Source: AWTP1-13 sp963832445 (GTDB taxonomy: Bacteria; Pseudomonadota; Alphaproteobacteria; Rhizobiales; Hyphomicrobiaceae). Taken from it: a stretch of DNA of 64,000 nt. The DNA lies in contig CAWHUM010000010.1 in NCBI GenBank assembly GCA_963832445.1, positions 868,001-932,000 of the forward strand, in the 5' to 3' direction. Positions 54,164 to 63,222 of this stretch are shown here, piece by piece (position 1 is the first letter of the stretch; each line of letters starts with the position of its first letter). The position numbers were made by a program, and so were the translations under genes. The notes under the pieces were generated by a model. It was not told where the DNA came from. It ran no database searches and worked only from the letters and a program-made list of their open reading frames with translations.

Positions 54164-55891
54164 ATGAGAGTTGCGCTAGCCTGCTGTATCCTGGCGATCG
54201 AACTTGTTGGGCTGCCGGCCGAAGCCCAAGACAACCTCGGTGCGCCCGCCCCGACCAAGGTTTCCGTCAACATATCGCCCAATCCGGCGACCGTTGAAGC
54301 GGCGCCTGCGGCAGTCGGCGAGCTCTGGCGCTGGCGGGTGGTGCGCACGGCCTGGACCGAGCAGGACGAGCGCGCCTACGAGGAGTTCGTGGCGCGCATC
54401 GGCGAAAGCGACTGCAAGACCGTCCACGACTGCCTGTCGGACGCCAAGGCGAACCCGCTGTACCGCGCGTCCAACCCGGCCGACATGCGCTTCTATGCCG
54501 ACTGCGCCGACCTTCCCTACATGCTGCGCGCCTATTTCGCCTGGAGGAATGGCCTGCCGTTCGCCTATTCGGCGGCCGTCTCCCCCACCGGCAGGTCGTA
54601 CGACGCGCGCTACAACACCACCGGCAATCACGTCTCGAGCCGCCGCGACCTCACGTGGGCCAGTATCGATGCCCGTCAGGTCATTCCGCAGATGCTGCAG
54701 GCGGTGACCTCGGCGCACTACCGCTATGCCCCCAACTACTCGGGCAAGCTTCTGCCGGACCACTACCCCGTCAAGGTCACCCGCGACAGCATCAAACCCG
54801 GCACCATCCTCTACGATCCCAACGGTCACCTGGCCGTGGTCTACAAGGTGACGCCGGAAGGCCGCGTGCATTTCATCGATGCGCATCCAGATAACTCGCT
54901 GACGCGCGGCGTTTACGGCAAGGCCTACAAGCGCGACGCGCCGGCGGTCGGCGCCGGCTTCAAGCGCTGGCGTCCGCAGACCCTGGTGGGGGCCACCCAG
55001 CAGCCTGATGGCAGCTACCAGGGCGGCCGCATCGTGCTCACCCCTGACAGCCAGCTGGCAGACTGGTCGGACGAGCAGTTCTTCGGTACCGAGGTGAACC
55101 GGCCCAAGGCCTGGCAGCAGGGCCGCTTCGTGCACGAGGGCGAGACGCTCGACTACTACGAGTTCGTGCGCAAGCGCCTGGCCACCGCCAACTTCAAGTA
55201 CGACCCGCTGGATGAGACCCGCTCGATGGTGCGCGTCCTGTGCAGCGACCTCAAATACCGCGTGGACGCCGTCGAGGCTGCCATCCGCGCCCGCATCCAC
55301 CAGCGCCCGCAACCCGACCGGCTGCCCGACAACATCTACGGCACCAGCGGCGACTGGGAGGTCTATTCCACGCCGTCGCGCGATGCGCGGCTGCGCACCG
55401 CCTTCAAGGAGCTGCGCGACGAGGTAGCCCGCTTTCTCGACCTTGCCGCTCGCGGCGGCAACCGGCTGGCCTACTCCGGAAAAGACCTCGCCGGCGATCT
55501 GCGCAAGGTCTACGCCAGCGAGGCCAATGCCTGTCTATTCTCCTATACGCGCAGCAACGGCACGCAGCAGCAGCTCTCGCTCATCGAAGTGACGCGACGG
55601 CTGCCTTATCTCTCGTTCGACCCCTACCATTGCGTCGAGCGGCGCTGGGGCGCGCGCGAGGCAGCCGAGCTTGCCACTTGCACGGACGGCAGCGAGAAGG
55701 CCGACTGGTACGCGGCCGAGCAGCGCCTGCGCAACCAGATCGACCGCACCTACGATGTGCGCATGAACTTTTCCCTAGCCGATCTCAGACGCCGGGCACC
55801 GGGCAGCGGCGTCGACGAGCCGCCCCAGTTCGATGTCCTGGAGCTGCTGGGCACGGCCGTCGCCAACAACGGGCCGACCGGCGCCGAGTAG
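54164..55891 (+). CDS. Large secreted protein with a possible papain-like/NlpC-P60-type triad
   Basis: A 575-residue protein with a signal peptide (MRVALACCILAIELVG to AEAQ). I do not recognise the family. A cysteine at 114 in ADCADLPYMLRAYFAW starts a helix, a histidine at 222 in DPNGHLAVVYKV lies on a strand after GTILYDP, and an aspartate at 239 lies in VHFIDAHPDN. That Cys, then His, then Asp order, with those secondary structures, is what papain-like, NlpC/P60 and transglutaminase-like enzymes show. The remaining ~330 residues carry conserved-looking segments (LVGATQQPDGSYQGGRIVL, FEFVRKRLA-like) and several cysteines. Likely periplasmic. Enzymatic role is inference. Confidence 0.6.
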   Translation: MRVALACCILAIELVGLPAEAQDNLGAPAPTKVSVNISPNPATVEAAPAAVGELWRWRVVRTAWTEQDERAYEEFVARIGESDCKTVHDCLSDAKANPLYRASNPADMRFYADCADLPYMLRAYFAWRNGLPFAYSAAVSPTGRSYDARYNTTGNHVSSRRDLTWASIDARQVIPQMLQAVTSAHYRYAPNYSGKLLPDHYPVKVTRDSIKPGTILYDPNGHLAVVYKVTPEGRVHFIDAHPDNSLTRGVYGKAYKRDAPAVGAGFKRWRPQTLVGATQQPDGSYQGGRIVLTPDSQLADWSDEQFFGTEVNRPKAWQQGRFVHEGETLDYYEFVRKRLATANFKYDPLDETRSMVRVLCSDLKYRVDAVEAAIRARIHQRPQPDRLPDNIYGTSGDWEVYSTPSRDARLRTAFKELRDEVARFLDLAARGGNRLAYSGKDLAGDLRKVYASEANACLFSYTRSNGTQQQLSLIEVTRRLPYLSFDPYHCVERRWGAREAAELATCTDGSEKADWYAAEQRLRNQIDRTYDVRMNFSLADLRRRAPGSGVDEPPQFDVLELLGTAVANNGPTGAE

Positions 55892-55907
55892 GGGCGGCGC
55901 TGGTACG

Positions 55908-57278
55908 TCACGCCTTGACCCGGCTGGTCTCCACCTCGCCGCGGTCGACGCGGCGCGAGAACTCCGTGTGGCCGCCAGCCGACAGGATGCGGGCCTGCTC
56001 GATCCAGTTCTCGCGCTCGATGCGTCCCTTGAAGTCGAGCGACTGGCTCACGCGCTCGATGTCGCGCGCCGTCCAGTTGGCGATGTGGTCGTAGGTGAGG
56101 ACGCCCAGCTGGTTGAGCTTCTTCTCGATCAGCACGCCGATGCCGCGGATGCGCTTGAGGTCCTGCGGGGCGCCGGCCCGCAGCAGGCGGTCCTGCGAGG
56201 CAACACGCTGCGCCGCCTCGGGCCCGGGCTCGGGAGCCTCCTGGCCTGCCGGCCCGCGCACGGAGCGCAGGGAGGCGAGATCGGTCGGGGCGGCGGCTGC
56301 CACCGTCTTGGCCTGCTGCTCGCGTATGGCGTCGGCGAGCTTGGTGGGGCGCGGGCCATCGCCCAGCGCCCGGCGATCGAACTCGCGCGAGAAGCGCGTG
56401 TCGCCGCCGCGGCTCAGGATCTGCGCCTGCTCGATCCAGTTCTCGCGCGCGATACGCCCGCCGCCGGAAAGCAACTGCTCGAAGCGCTCCACATCGGATG
56501 GCGACCATTGCGCGATCTGGGCGTAGCGGGACACGCCTTGCGCATTGAGCAAGCTCTCGATCTCCGCCGTGATCGTGCTGATGCGTTGCAGATTGTCGTG
56601 CACAGGCGCCGCCGACGGGCGAACGGGCGATGCCGGTGCCGGCGCCTGTGCAGGCGCTGGCTCCGGCACGATCACGGCGGCGACTACGCCCCCAGGTGAC
56701 ATGGGCCGGGGCAACGGCGCAGCCGCTGGAGGCTGTGCATCTGGACCGCTCGCTTGCGCGGTGGGTGCTGCGCTAGCCACCTCGCCGCGGGCCCGGCGGG
56801 CGGAATAGTGGGTCTCGCCCCCTTTGGCCAGAATGCCCGCCTGCTCGATCCAGTTCTCCTGGTTGATGCGCCCGCCGATCCCCAGCGCCATCGCGATGCG
56901 GCGCACATCCGACCGCATCCAGCCGGCGATCTGATCGTAGCGTCTGATGCCCTGCCGATTGAGTTCGGCCTCCAATGCCGCATCGATGAGGCGGATGCGC
57001 TTGAGGTCCTGCGGGGAATCGTCAGGCGCCGGCGCCCGAGCTGGAGCCGCGACCGGTTGCGGGGCTGGCGGCGGGGAAGGCCTGGCCGCTGGCGCAGCCC
57101 TCGCCAGGGATGCTGCCTGGGCATTGCGCTCCACCACCTCGGGTAGCGGATCCACGCGTCGCTCGGCGGTTTGGTACGTAGATTGAGCGAGGCTGCGCCG
57201 GATCAAGCACGCGAGCGCGGCGCCGATGAAATACGCGGCACCCATGAGCAGCAGAGTCTGCACCGTCAACGCAACCAT
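55908..57278 (-). CDS. Membrane-anchored protein with three helix-hairpin-helix-like repeats
   Basis: A 456-residue protein. One N-terminal helix (residues 4-26) is followed by a linker and three copies of a ~75-residue module at 91-166, 229-304 and 373-449. Each has the plan DLKRIRxI ... LNxxGVxxYDxIAxW ... GRIxxENWIEQAxIL ... GGxTxFS. The third copy keeps the HhH GIG (RIRGIGVLIEKKL), the others do not. The repeat is like the HhH-type C-terminal domain found in some alphaproteobacterial ribosomal and respiratory-complex proteins. Linkers are Pro/Ala-rich. Role unknown; an internal triplication in one membrane-bound protein is unusual. Confidence 0.7.
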   Translation of the reverse strand: MVALTVQTLLLMGAAYFIGAALACLIRRSLAQSTYQTAERRVDPLPEVVERNAQAASLARAAPAARPSPPPAPQPVAAPARAPAPDDSPQDLKRIRLIDAALEAELNRQGIRRYDQIAGWMRSDVRRIAMALGIGGRINQENWIEQAGILAKGGETHYSARRARGEVASAAPTAQASGPDAQPPAAAPLPRPMSPGGVVAAVIVPEPAPAQAPAPASPVRPSAAPVHDNLQRISTITAEIESLLNAQGVSRYAQIAQWSPSDVERFEQLLSGGGRIARENWIEQAQILSRGGDTRFSREFDRRALGDGPRPTKLADAIREQQAKTVAAAAPTDLASLRSVRGPAGQEAPEPGPEAAQRVASQDRLLRAGAPQDLKRIRGIGVLIEKKLNQLGVLTYDHIANWTARDIERVSQSLDFKGRIERENWIEQARILSAGGHTEFSRRVDRGEVETSRVKA

Positions 57279-57308
57279 CGCCTACACCCAGCCCATGCCA
57301 CTCGTTGA

Positions 57309-57416
57309 CTATGACGGGTCGCGCCCGACCCGGCCGCACGACAGCCAGCCCACCACAAGACCGATGGCGAACGCCAGCAGCAGCCACCACATCAGCTGAA
57401 ACGCGAGATAGTCCAT
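57309..57416 (-). CDS. Possible 35-residue single-helix membrane protein
   Basis: An ATG at 57416 opens a 35-residue frame, MDYLAFQLMWWLLLAF then IGLVVGWLSCGRVG, ending at a stop at 57309. The composition is that of a single transmembrane helix with a short polar tail. GAGGG stands before it, though very close to the ATG. It lies between the OmpA-like gene and the HhH-repeat gene, all minus strand, as part of a likely operon. Confidence 0.5.
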   Translation of the reverse strand: MDYLAFQLMWWLLLAFAIGLVVGWLSCGRVGRDPS

Positions 57417-57440
57417 TCCCTCGGCCTTTGCCCGCTCCCG

Positions 57441-59141
57441 CTATTGCTGCCGCACGCTGAACTCGATGCGCCGGTTTTTCGCCATGTTCTCCGGCGTGTC
57501 GTTGGGTACCGCCGGACGGCTCACGCCAAAACCCACGGCTTCCAGCTGGTGCCGGTCCGCTCCCGCCCTGACGAGGTATGCCACCACCGCCTGCGCCCGC
57601 CGCTCGGAGAGACGCTGGTTGTAGTCGACCGTGCCTTCAGCGTCGGTGTGGCCTTCGATGGCGATGCGCATGCCGGGGCACGCCTTGGCGGCAACGGCCA
57701 GACGATCCAGAGTTTCGAGGCTCGAGGGATCCAGCGTGGCACTGTCGGTGGCAAACAGGATGTGGCCCGCACTCGCAATCCGCCGAAGACTGTCCTGACA
57801 CGCCATTTCAGCCGGCGAAAGCTGAGGAGGCGCGGGAGCGAGAGGCGCGGCCGCCCTCTTGGCCGGCGGTTCGGCGGGAGCAACCGGCGGCTGCGGCGCC
57901 GCCTGCTTCGGCTCCGGCTGCGCAGGGGGCAGCGTGGCCGGCGCCAGCGCGGTCTTCTGCTCGGGCTCCACAGGCGGCGGGGTCTGTGACGGCGGAGGCG
58001 GCGGCGTATCGGCTTGCCGGGGCAGGGTCTGCACCGGGGCCGGCTCTGGAGACTTGAGCTCGGAAGCTTTGCTCTCAGGAGGCTTTGCCTCGGGCGGCTT
58101 CGGCTCCGTTGCCTTGACCGGCTCGCGCACGCGGATCTGATCGGCAAGCGTGAAACCGGTCGGCAAGGCCGCGCGCAGGGCCGCACGCATGGCCTGCGCC
58201 TTGGCCTGATCGGGTGCCACGCCGCTCACGGTGAACGCGGCATCCTTCATCTCGACCATGCCGTTATCGAGCGCCGCCACCTCCCTCAACAGGGCAACAG
58301 CGGCACTGGCCCACCCCGGCGGGGCGCCTTCGGCCTGCTCCATGCGATCCACCACGCTGATGCCGGGCAGTGCCGCCTTGACCGCGGCGACCAGGCTTTC
58401 CCTGGTGCTGTCATTGCCCGCCACATACCCGGCCAGCACAGCCTGTCCGCCCGCGAGCTGAGCCGTCCACACAAAGGGGCTGACAGCGGGCGCCGTGATT
58501 TGCGCATTCGCCAGCTGAATGCCTTTCGGCAGGCCGCTCTTGATCGCCGCATTCACGCTCTTGAACGCCGCTGGGTCTTCCGCCTCACCCGAGATGGACA
58601 AGGCGAGCCCCTCGAAGCGTGCGTCGCCCTGGCGCATGGAGGAGAGCTGTTTGAGCGCGAAGCTGAGGCCCGCGAGCCACGTGTCCACCGGCGGGACCCC
58701 ACGCGCGGTATTCATCCGATCGGTCACGTCGAGACCCGGCATGGCCGCCTTGGTCAGGCCGATCACCGTCTGTCGAGTGGCACGGTCCGGTACGTATCCA
58801 GTGAGCCTGATGCGATTGCCGCGGCGGCGTGCCGACCACAGGAAGGGCTCCACCTTGCGCGGCAGGATTGCCCGGTTGTCGACATCGCGCACGCCCCAGA
58901 CATTGCGCAGCACAACCTCGACCTTGGGCGGCTCGTCATCCTGCAGCGCGCGGCCTGTGAGCAGGAGATCGCGGCCATTGACGGCCACGTTGGCCCACGG
59001 CGAGCCGCTCTCGGCCACGGCCCGATGGGCGCGCGCGGCCAAGTCCTGCTCGATGCGATCGCGCTCCAGCACGATGGCCAGCCAGCCAAGCGCGATGAGT
59101 GGTATCAGCCCCCACAGCCAGCGGTGCCAGTTGCATCGCAT
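57441..59141 (-). CDS. OmpA-family protein with repeated BON-like domains
   Basis: A 566-residue envelope protein. An N-terminal helix (residues ~8-26, WLWGLIPLIALGWLAIV) anchors it; then three BON-like repeats (LLLTGRALQ, LTGYVPDR, LAGYVAGN marking the strands), a Pro/Lys/Ala linker of ~100 residues, and a C-terminal OmpA domain that binds peptidoglycan, with GHTDAEGTVDYNQRLSERRA and KNRRIEF. Anchored in the inner membrane and reaching the cell wall. The ATG at 59141 opens straight into the anchor; a longer frame from 59177 adds a dozen residues. Confidence 0.85.
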   Translation of the reverse strand: MRCNWHRWLWGLIPLIALGWLAIVLERDRIEQDLAARAHRAVAESGSPWANVAVNGRDLLLTGRALQDDEPPKVEVVLRNVWGVRDVDNRAILPRKVEPFLWSARRRGNRIRLTGYVPDRATRQTVIGLTKAAMPGLDVTDRMNTARGVPPVDTWLAGLSFALKQLSSMRQGDARFEGLALSISGEAEDPAAFKSVNAAIKSGLPKGIQLANAQITAPAVSPFVWTAQLAGGQAVLAGYVAGNDSTRESLVAAVKAALPGISVVDRMEQAEGAPPGWASAAVALLREVAALDNGMVEMKDAAFTVSGVAPDQAKAQAMRAALRAALPTGFTLADQIRVREPVKATEPKPPEAKPPESKASELKSPEPAPVQTLPRQADTPPPPPSQTPPPVEPEQKTALAPATLPPAQPEPKQAAPQPPVAPAEPPAKRAAAPLAPAPPQLSPAEMACQDSLRRIASAGHILFATDSATLDPSSLETLDRLAVAAKACPGMRIAIEGHTDAEGTVDYNQRLSERRAQAVVAYLVRAGADRHQLEAVGFGVSRPAVPNDTPENMAKNRRIEFSVRQQ

Positions 59142-59423
59142 GTCGTGAAAAGTGTTCCCCAGACTTTGCCTTGCCAAAGCTCCGTGCGGGCTCAGCGGCA
59201 GACCAGGATAGGCCGACCGATGCCAACGAACCCCGCCTGCGTGCGCGCTCGCGCCCGTCCGCCAGCTTTGGCGGGCTCACTATAGGGCAACCCGGCAGGG
59301 CATTCCAAGCCGTTGCACGTATGCACCCCAACTCTCGTGTTCACCCGCAATCCATTGCGCTAGAACGGCATCGAGACTGTGGCCGTCAAGCAACCGAAAC
59401 CGCGGCCGTTTGGAGGATTTGCA

Positions 59424-60218
59424 GTGAGCAGTGCAACAGTTCTCGTCTCCCGCCGGCGCGGCATCACCCGCCTCACCCTCAACCGACCCGACAAGCTCAA
59501 CGCCTTCACGCGCGCGATGCATGCCGAGCTGCGCGAGGCGCTTATGGCCGCCGCAAGCGACCCGGATTGCCGCGTGGTAGTGCTGACGGGCGCTGGGCGC
59601 GCCTTTTCCGCGGGCCAGGACCTGGCGGACATAGGATCGGGGCCCAACACGGGGGGCGATGCCGGCAAGTTGCTGGAAGAGGCCTACAATCCGCTCGTCA
59701 ACACGATCACCAGCCTGGAGAAGCCCGTCATCGCCGCCGTCAATGGCATTGCCGCCGGCGCCGCAGCAAATATCGCGCTGGCCTGCGACCTGGTGTTCGC
59801 GGCGCGCAGTGCCTCCTTCCTGCAGGCGTTCACCAGGATCGGCCTGATCCCGGATGCCGGCGGCACGTGGGTGCTGCCGCGCCTCGTTGGCCCCATGCGT
59901 GCCCGCGGTCTCGCCATGCTGGCCGAGCCGTTGCCCGCCGAGACCGCCGAACAGTGGGGCCTCATATGGAAATGCGTCGACGACGACAAGTTCGAAGCCG
60001 AGGTCGCAGCGGTTGCGGCAAGGCTTGCCGCCGCCCCCACCTATGCGCTTGGACTGGCCAAACGCGCGCTTGCCGCCTCTTCCACCAATACGCTGGCCGA
60101 GCAGCTCGATCTCGAGCGCGACCTGCAGCGGCTCGCCGGCGCGAGCCCGGACGCACGCGAGGGCATCGGCGCGTTTCTGGAGAAGCGCACGCCCAACTAC
60201 ACCGGCCGGAAGGCCTGA
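59424..60218 (+). CDS. paaG: PaaG-type enoyl-CoA isomerase/hydratase
   Basis: A 264-residue crotonase, best matched to 2-(1,2-epoxy-1,2-dihydrophenyl)acetyl-CoA isomerase of phenylacetate breakdown. Begins LTLNRPDKLNAFTRAM, with the oxyanion loop AGRAFSAGQDLADI and the following FTRIGLIPDAGGTWVLPRLV. The GTG at 59424 has GGAGG at good spacing. Stop lies 3 bases before paaI. The paaABCDE oxygenase is not in this window, so a phenylacetate role depends on genes elsewhere. Confidence 0.82.
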   Translation: MSSATVLVSRRRGITRLTLNRPDKLNAFTRAMHAELREALMAAASDPDCRVVVLTGAGRAFSAGQDLADIGSGPNTGGDAGKLLEEAYNPLVNTITSLEKPVIAAVNGIAAGAAANIALACDLVFAARSASFLQAFTRIGLIPDAGGTWVLPRLVGPMRARGLAMLAEPLPAETAEQWGLIWKCVDDDKFEAEVAAVAARLAAAPTYALGLAKRALAASSTNTLAEQLDLERDLQRLAGASPDAREGIGAFLEKRTPNYTGRKA

Positions 60219-60221
60219 CGC

Positions 60222-60659
60222 ATGGCTCGCGACGCCGGCGAGATCGCGCGCCTCAGCGCCGAGGCCATGTGGGCTCGCGACCATTGGTGCCATCGCCTCG
60301 GCGTGCAGCTTCTCGAGGTTGCGCCAGGCTTTGCGCGCCTCGCTATGTCCGTCACCGATGACATGACCAATGGCCACGGCGGCGGTCACGGCGGCGTAAC
60401 CTTCACGCTCGCCGACTCCGCCTTCGCGTTTGCGTGCAACTCGCATGGCCGGCCCGCGGTGGCGCAGCACTGCTCGATCATCTACGTGGCGCCGGTAAAG
60501 CCCGGCATGCGCCTCATCGCCGAGGCTAGCGAACGCCAGCGCGGGGAGCGCAGCTGCGTCTATGACGTCACCGTGCGCGACGAGATGGGCGCCGTCATTG
60601 CCGAGTTCCGCGGCCATTCGCGTACGCTGCCGGGAAGTGTCATCGACGGCGACGGATAG
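60222..60659 (+). CDS. paaI: PaaI-type hotdog thioesterase
   Basis: A 145-residue hotdog-fold acyl-CoA thioesterase. The pattern NGHGGGHGGVTFTLADSAFA is the PaaI active-site helix and its aspartate; CSIIYVAPVKPG and GERSCVYDVTVRDEMG follow. In phenylacetate degradation it hydrolyses stalled ring-hydroxylated CoA esters. Only 3 bases after paaG, so almost certainly co-translated. Confidence 0.88.
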   Translation: MARDAGEIARLSAEAMWARDHWCHRLGVQLLEVAPGFARLAMSVTDDMTNGHGGGHGGVTFTLADSAFAFACNSHGRPAVAQHCSIIYVAPVKPGMRLIAEASERQRGERSCVYDVTVRDEMGAVIAEFRGHSRTLPGSVIDGDG

Positions 60660-60671
60660 AGCGGCCAGGCC

Positions 60672-61724
60672 TCACATCCTGTCGGCAGCGCTCTTGAGCT
60701 CGGAACCGCGCGTGCCGCCCCGCAGCAGCCGTGCCGGATTGACCAGCGCGAAGGCCCGGACGATAGGCGCGACGATCCCCTCGTGGATACCGTGCACGTT
60801 ACCCACCTTTGGCTCGACGCCGAACTCGAGCTTCTCGCGCGTCTTGCCAGGCACGTGCAGCGTGCCGAACAGCCAGTCCCACACGCCCAGGCACGCGCCC
60901 AGGTTCTTGTTGAAGTGCGCCGGATTGGTCGAGTGATGGATCTGGTGATGCGCCGGGCTCAGGAACAGCCGCCCCCACACGCCCGTGAAGACGATCCACA
61001 GGTGGGAATGCTGCAGGTGGCCGACGAGATAGGTGAAGATCAGCACCAGCGCATTGCTGCCCGCTATCGTGAAGGGCTGCGCGGGCTCGCCGAAGCCGTA
61101 GTTGACGAGGCCGCCCGTGATCCCCATCACCACCGCCTGGATATTGTAGAACACGATGCTGTCGACGGGGTGCACCCGGAAATTGGTCAGCGGCGACAGC
61201 ACCTCCGCCTGGTGGTGGACCTTGTGGAACTCCCATAGGAACGGGATGTTGTGGGCGAGGTAGTGATCGATCCAGTAGCCGAGCTCATAGGCGAGGAACA
61301 GAGCCACGGTCAGGATGGCGATGGAGTACGTCTTCGGCAGCGAAGTCGGTGGCTGCGCTCCGAAGTGCGCCACCAGCATCTCGCCAACGGTGCTGCCGAC
61401 AAGGCTGTAGGAGACGATTGCCCAGCTGAACAGCAAGCCCGCCAGAAAAAAGTTGAACAGGAAAAAGCAAACGTCCGCTGCGCTGGAGGGGCTCTGCAGC
61501 AGCTTGCGCGGAAACAGCGCACGAGCGAGCACCTTCAGGCGGATCTGCCGCCTGCTGCGCTGCCGCCGGAACCCGAGGAACAGCACGGCCACGCATAGTG
61601 CAGTGAACCAGGACGCCAGCGAGAACGTGCCGAGCGACAGGAACAAGGCTGCCAGCTTGGCGCCGACATGGGCGAAGGCCGCGCTGAAGAACTCGATGAC
61701 GAGCGACAGGCCAGGCAAGCTCAT
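60672..61724 (-). CDS. Sterol desaturase/fatty acid hydroxylase family membrane protein
   Basis: A 350-residue membrane enzyme with four or more helices. The iron-binding histidine clusters are HYLAHNIPFLWEFHKVHHQAE (HxxxH and HxxHH) and AHHQIHHS, as in the fatty acid hydroxylase superfamily. The second part also carries HLQHSHLW. Such di-iron enzymes hydroxylate or desaturate lipids; in bacteria they act on sterols, hopanoids or carotenoids, but the lipid here is unknown. Convergent with paaI. Confidence 0.85.
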   Translation of the reverse strand: MSLPGLSLVIEFFSAAFAHVGAKLAALFLSLGTFSLASWFTALCVAVLFLGFRRQRSRRQIRLKVLARALFPRKLLQSPSSAADVCFFLFNFFLAGLLFSWAIVSYSLVGSTVGEMLVAHFGAQPPTSLPKTYSIAILTVALFLAYELGYWIDHYLAHNIPFLWEFHKVHHQAEVLSPLTNFRVHPVDSIVFYNIQAVVMGITGGLVNYGFGEPAQPFTIAGSNALVLIFTYLVGHLQHSHLWIVFTGVWGRLFLSPAHHQIHHSTNPAHFNKNLGACLGVWDWLFGTLHVPGKTREKLEFGVEPKVGNVHGIHEGIVAPIVRAFALVNPARLLRGGTRGSELKSAADRM

Positions 61725-61823
61725 AGGGCATTCCAGGACGGGTTGGGCGTCCGTTTCTGGTACAGACCCGATGCTAATTTCGTCTTAAGGTTTGGCACCC
61801 CTCTCTCCGGAGACACGCAGTCC

Positions 61824-63068
61824 ATGGCCAGCGCCAGCCCTTCTCACCCAACCGGCACCCTGCCGCAGCAGACGCGGCGCGACTTCTCCGCTGTGGGCTA
61901 TGACGAGGCCATGCGCCGGGCACGCGAGATCGTGCCCATTTTGCGCGAGCGGGCACAGGCCGCCGAGGATGCGCGCGGCCTCCCTCGCGACACGGAGCAG
62001 CTGCTGCACGAGACGGGGCTTTTCCGCTTCCACCAGCCCAAGGCTTTCGGTGGGATGGAGCTCGACTTTGTGGCCATAGTCGACATCCCGGCCGAGATCG
62101 CGCGCGGCTGTCCCTCCACCGCCTGGAACGTCGGCAACCTCGCCTGCCATCACTGGATCCTCGGCTACTACGACCCCGAGACCCAGCACGAGGTGTGGGA
62201 CGCCAACCCCGATGCGCTGATCGCCTCCTCCATCGCACTCGCTGCCGGCCGCGGGCGCAAGGTCGATGGCGGCTTCGTGGTGAGCGGCCGCTGGCCGTTC
62301 TCCTCCGGCGTCGACAACTCGGACTGGAACATGCTGGCAGTCACCGTCTTTAGCGAGGATGGCAAGACCCCGATCGATTGGCGGCTCTGTCTGGTCCCCA
62401 AGTCGGACTACGAGATCATCGACACCTGGTACGCCATGGGCATGGGCGCCACGGGAAGCAAGGACATCAAGGTCACCGAGCTGTTCGTGCCGGAGCGCCG
62501 CGCGCTCGCGCTGCAGAGGTGCCGCGGCGGCAGCGAGCACCCAGGCGCCGCTCTGACCCCTGGGCCGCTCTATCGCATTCCCATCGTTGCCGCCTCCGGC
62601 CATCCCCTCACGCCCGCAGCGGTGGGCGGGGCCGAAGGTGCCTACGAGACCTTCCTCGCCTCGATGACCAGGCGCGTCGGCACCTATACCGGCGCCAAGG
62701 TCGCCGACTTCCAGGCCGTGCAGATCAAGCTCGCCCGGGCGCGCTGCCTGATCGACTCAGGCCGCGCGCTGCTGCGCCACTCGGCCATCGCGTTTCAGGA
62801 AGCCGCGGTGCGCAACGAGGTGCCGGGCCTAGCCACCAAGCTGCGCACCCGCGCGCACACGGCGTTCGCGGTCAATCAGGCGCGCGAGGCGGTGGAGGTG
62901 CTGTGGTCGTGCTACGGCGCGCAGGGGCTCTACAGGCGCGATCCCATGCAGCGCTACCTGCGCGACGCCCTGGCCATGGCCCAGCACTTCTCGTTCAACT
63001 TCGACATCGCCGGCGCTGCCTTCGGCCTCAACGCGCTTGGCGGCGCCTATGCCAACCCGACCATGTGA
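61824..63068 (+). CDS. Flavin-dependent monooxygenase of the acyl-CoA dehydrogenase fold (HpaH/HsaA-like, group D)
   Basis: A 414-residue cytosolic enzyme. The first third has the acyl-CoA dehydrogenase alpha domain (FRFHQPKAFGGMELDF), then the beta domain starting GRKVDGGFVVSGRWPFSSGV, where the flavin-binding serine/threonine stretch ends, and a C-terminal helical domain with GGAEGAYETFLASM and VEVLWSCYGAQGLYR. The pattern GRWPFSSG and the WNVGNLACHHWIL segment point to two-component hydroxylases that use reduced flavin from a separate reductase, not to a dehydrogenase. Ring-hydroxylation of an aromatic is likely, substrate open. Start at 61824. Confidence 0.8.
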   Translation: MASASPSHPTGTLPQQTRRDFSAVGYDEAMRRAREIVPILRERAQAAEDARGLPRDTEQLLHETGLFRFHQPKAFGGMELDFVAIVDIPAEIARGCPSTAWNVGNLACHHWILGYYDPETQHEVWDANPDALIASSIALAAGRGRKVDGGFVVSGRWPFSSGVDNSDWNMLAVTVFSEDGKTPIDWRLCLVPKSDYEIIDTWYAMGMGATGSKDIKVTELFVPERRALALQRCRGGSEHPGAALTPGPLYRIPIVAASGHPLTPAAVGGAEGAYETFLASMTRRVGTYTGAKVADFQAVQIKLARARCLIDSGRALLRHSAIAFQEAAVRNEVPGLATKLRTRAHTAFAVNQAREAVEVLWSCYGAQGLYRRDPMQRYLRDALAMAQHFSFNFDIAGAAFGLNALGGAYANPTM

Positions 63069-63175
63069 GCCGCAGGGCCCAGCAATGAAGCCGGCCCAGC
63101 CGCCTGGTTCGTCGCGTGTCAATTCTTAGGTTACCAACCTGCCGCGACTGTGCTAAGTGCCAGCCGCACCCGGAT

Positions 63176-63217
63176 GGAGACGTGGCCGAGAGGCTGAAGG
63201 CGGCGGTTTGCTAAGAC
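63176..63217 (+). tRNA. tRNA-Ser(GCU), 5' half only
   Basis: GGAGACGTGGCCGAGAGGC and the following TGAAGGCGGCGGTTTGCTAA are the acceptor strand, D arm and anticodon arm of a serine tRNA with anticodon GCU. After the anticodon loop the expected ACCGC strand reads GACGC, with one mismatch and one wobble, and no variable arm, T arm or matching 3' acceptor strand (CGTCTCC) appears anywhere to the end of the window. The gene is therefore disrupted here, most likely by recombination at the anticodon loop. Confidence 0.65.
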
Positions 63218-63222
63218 GCTTG

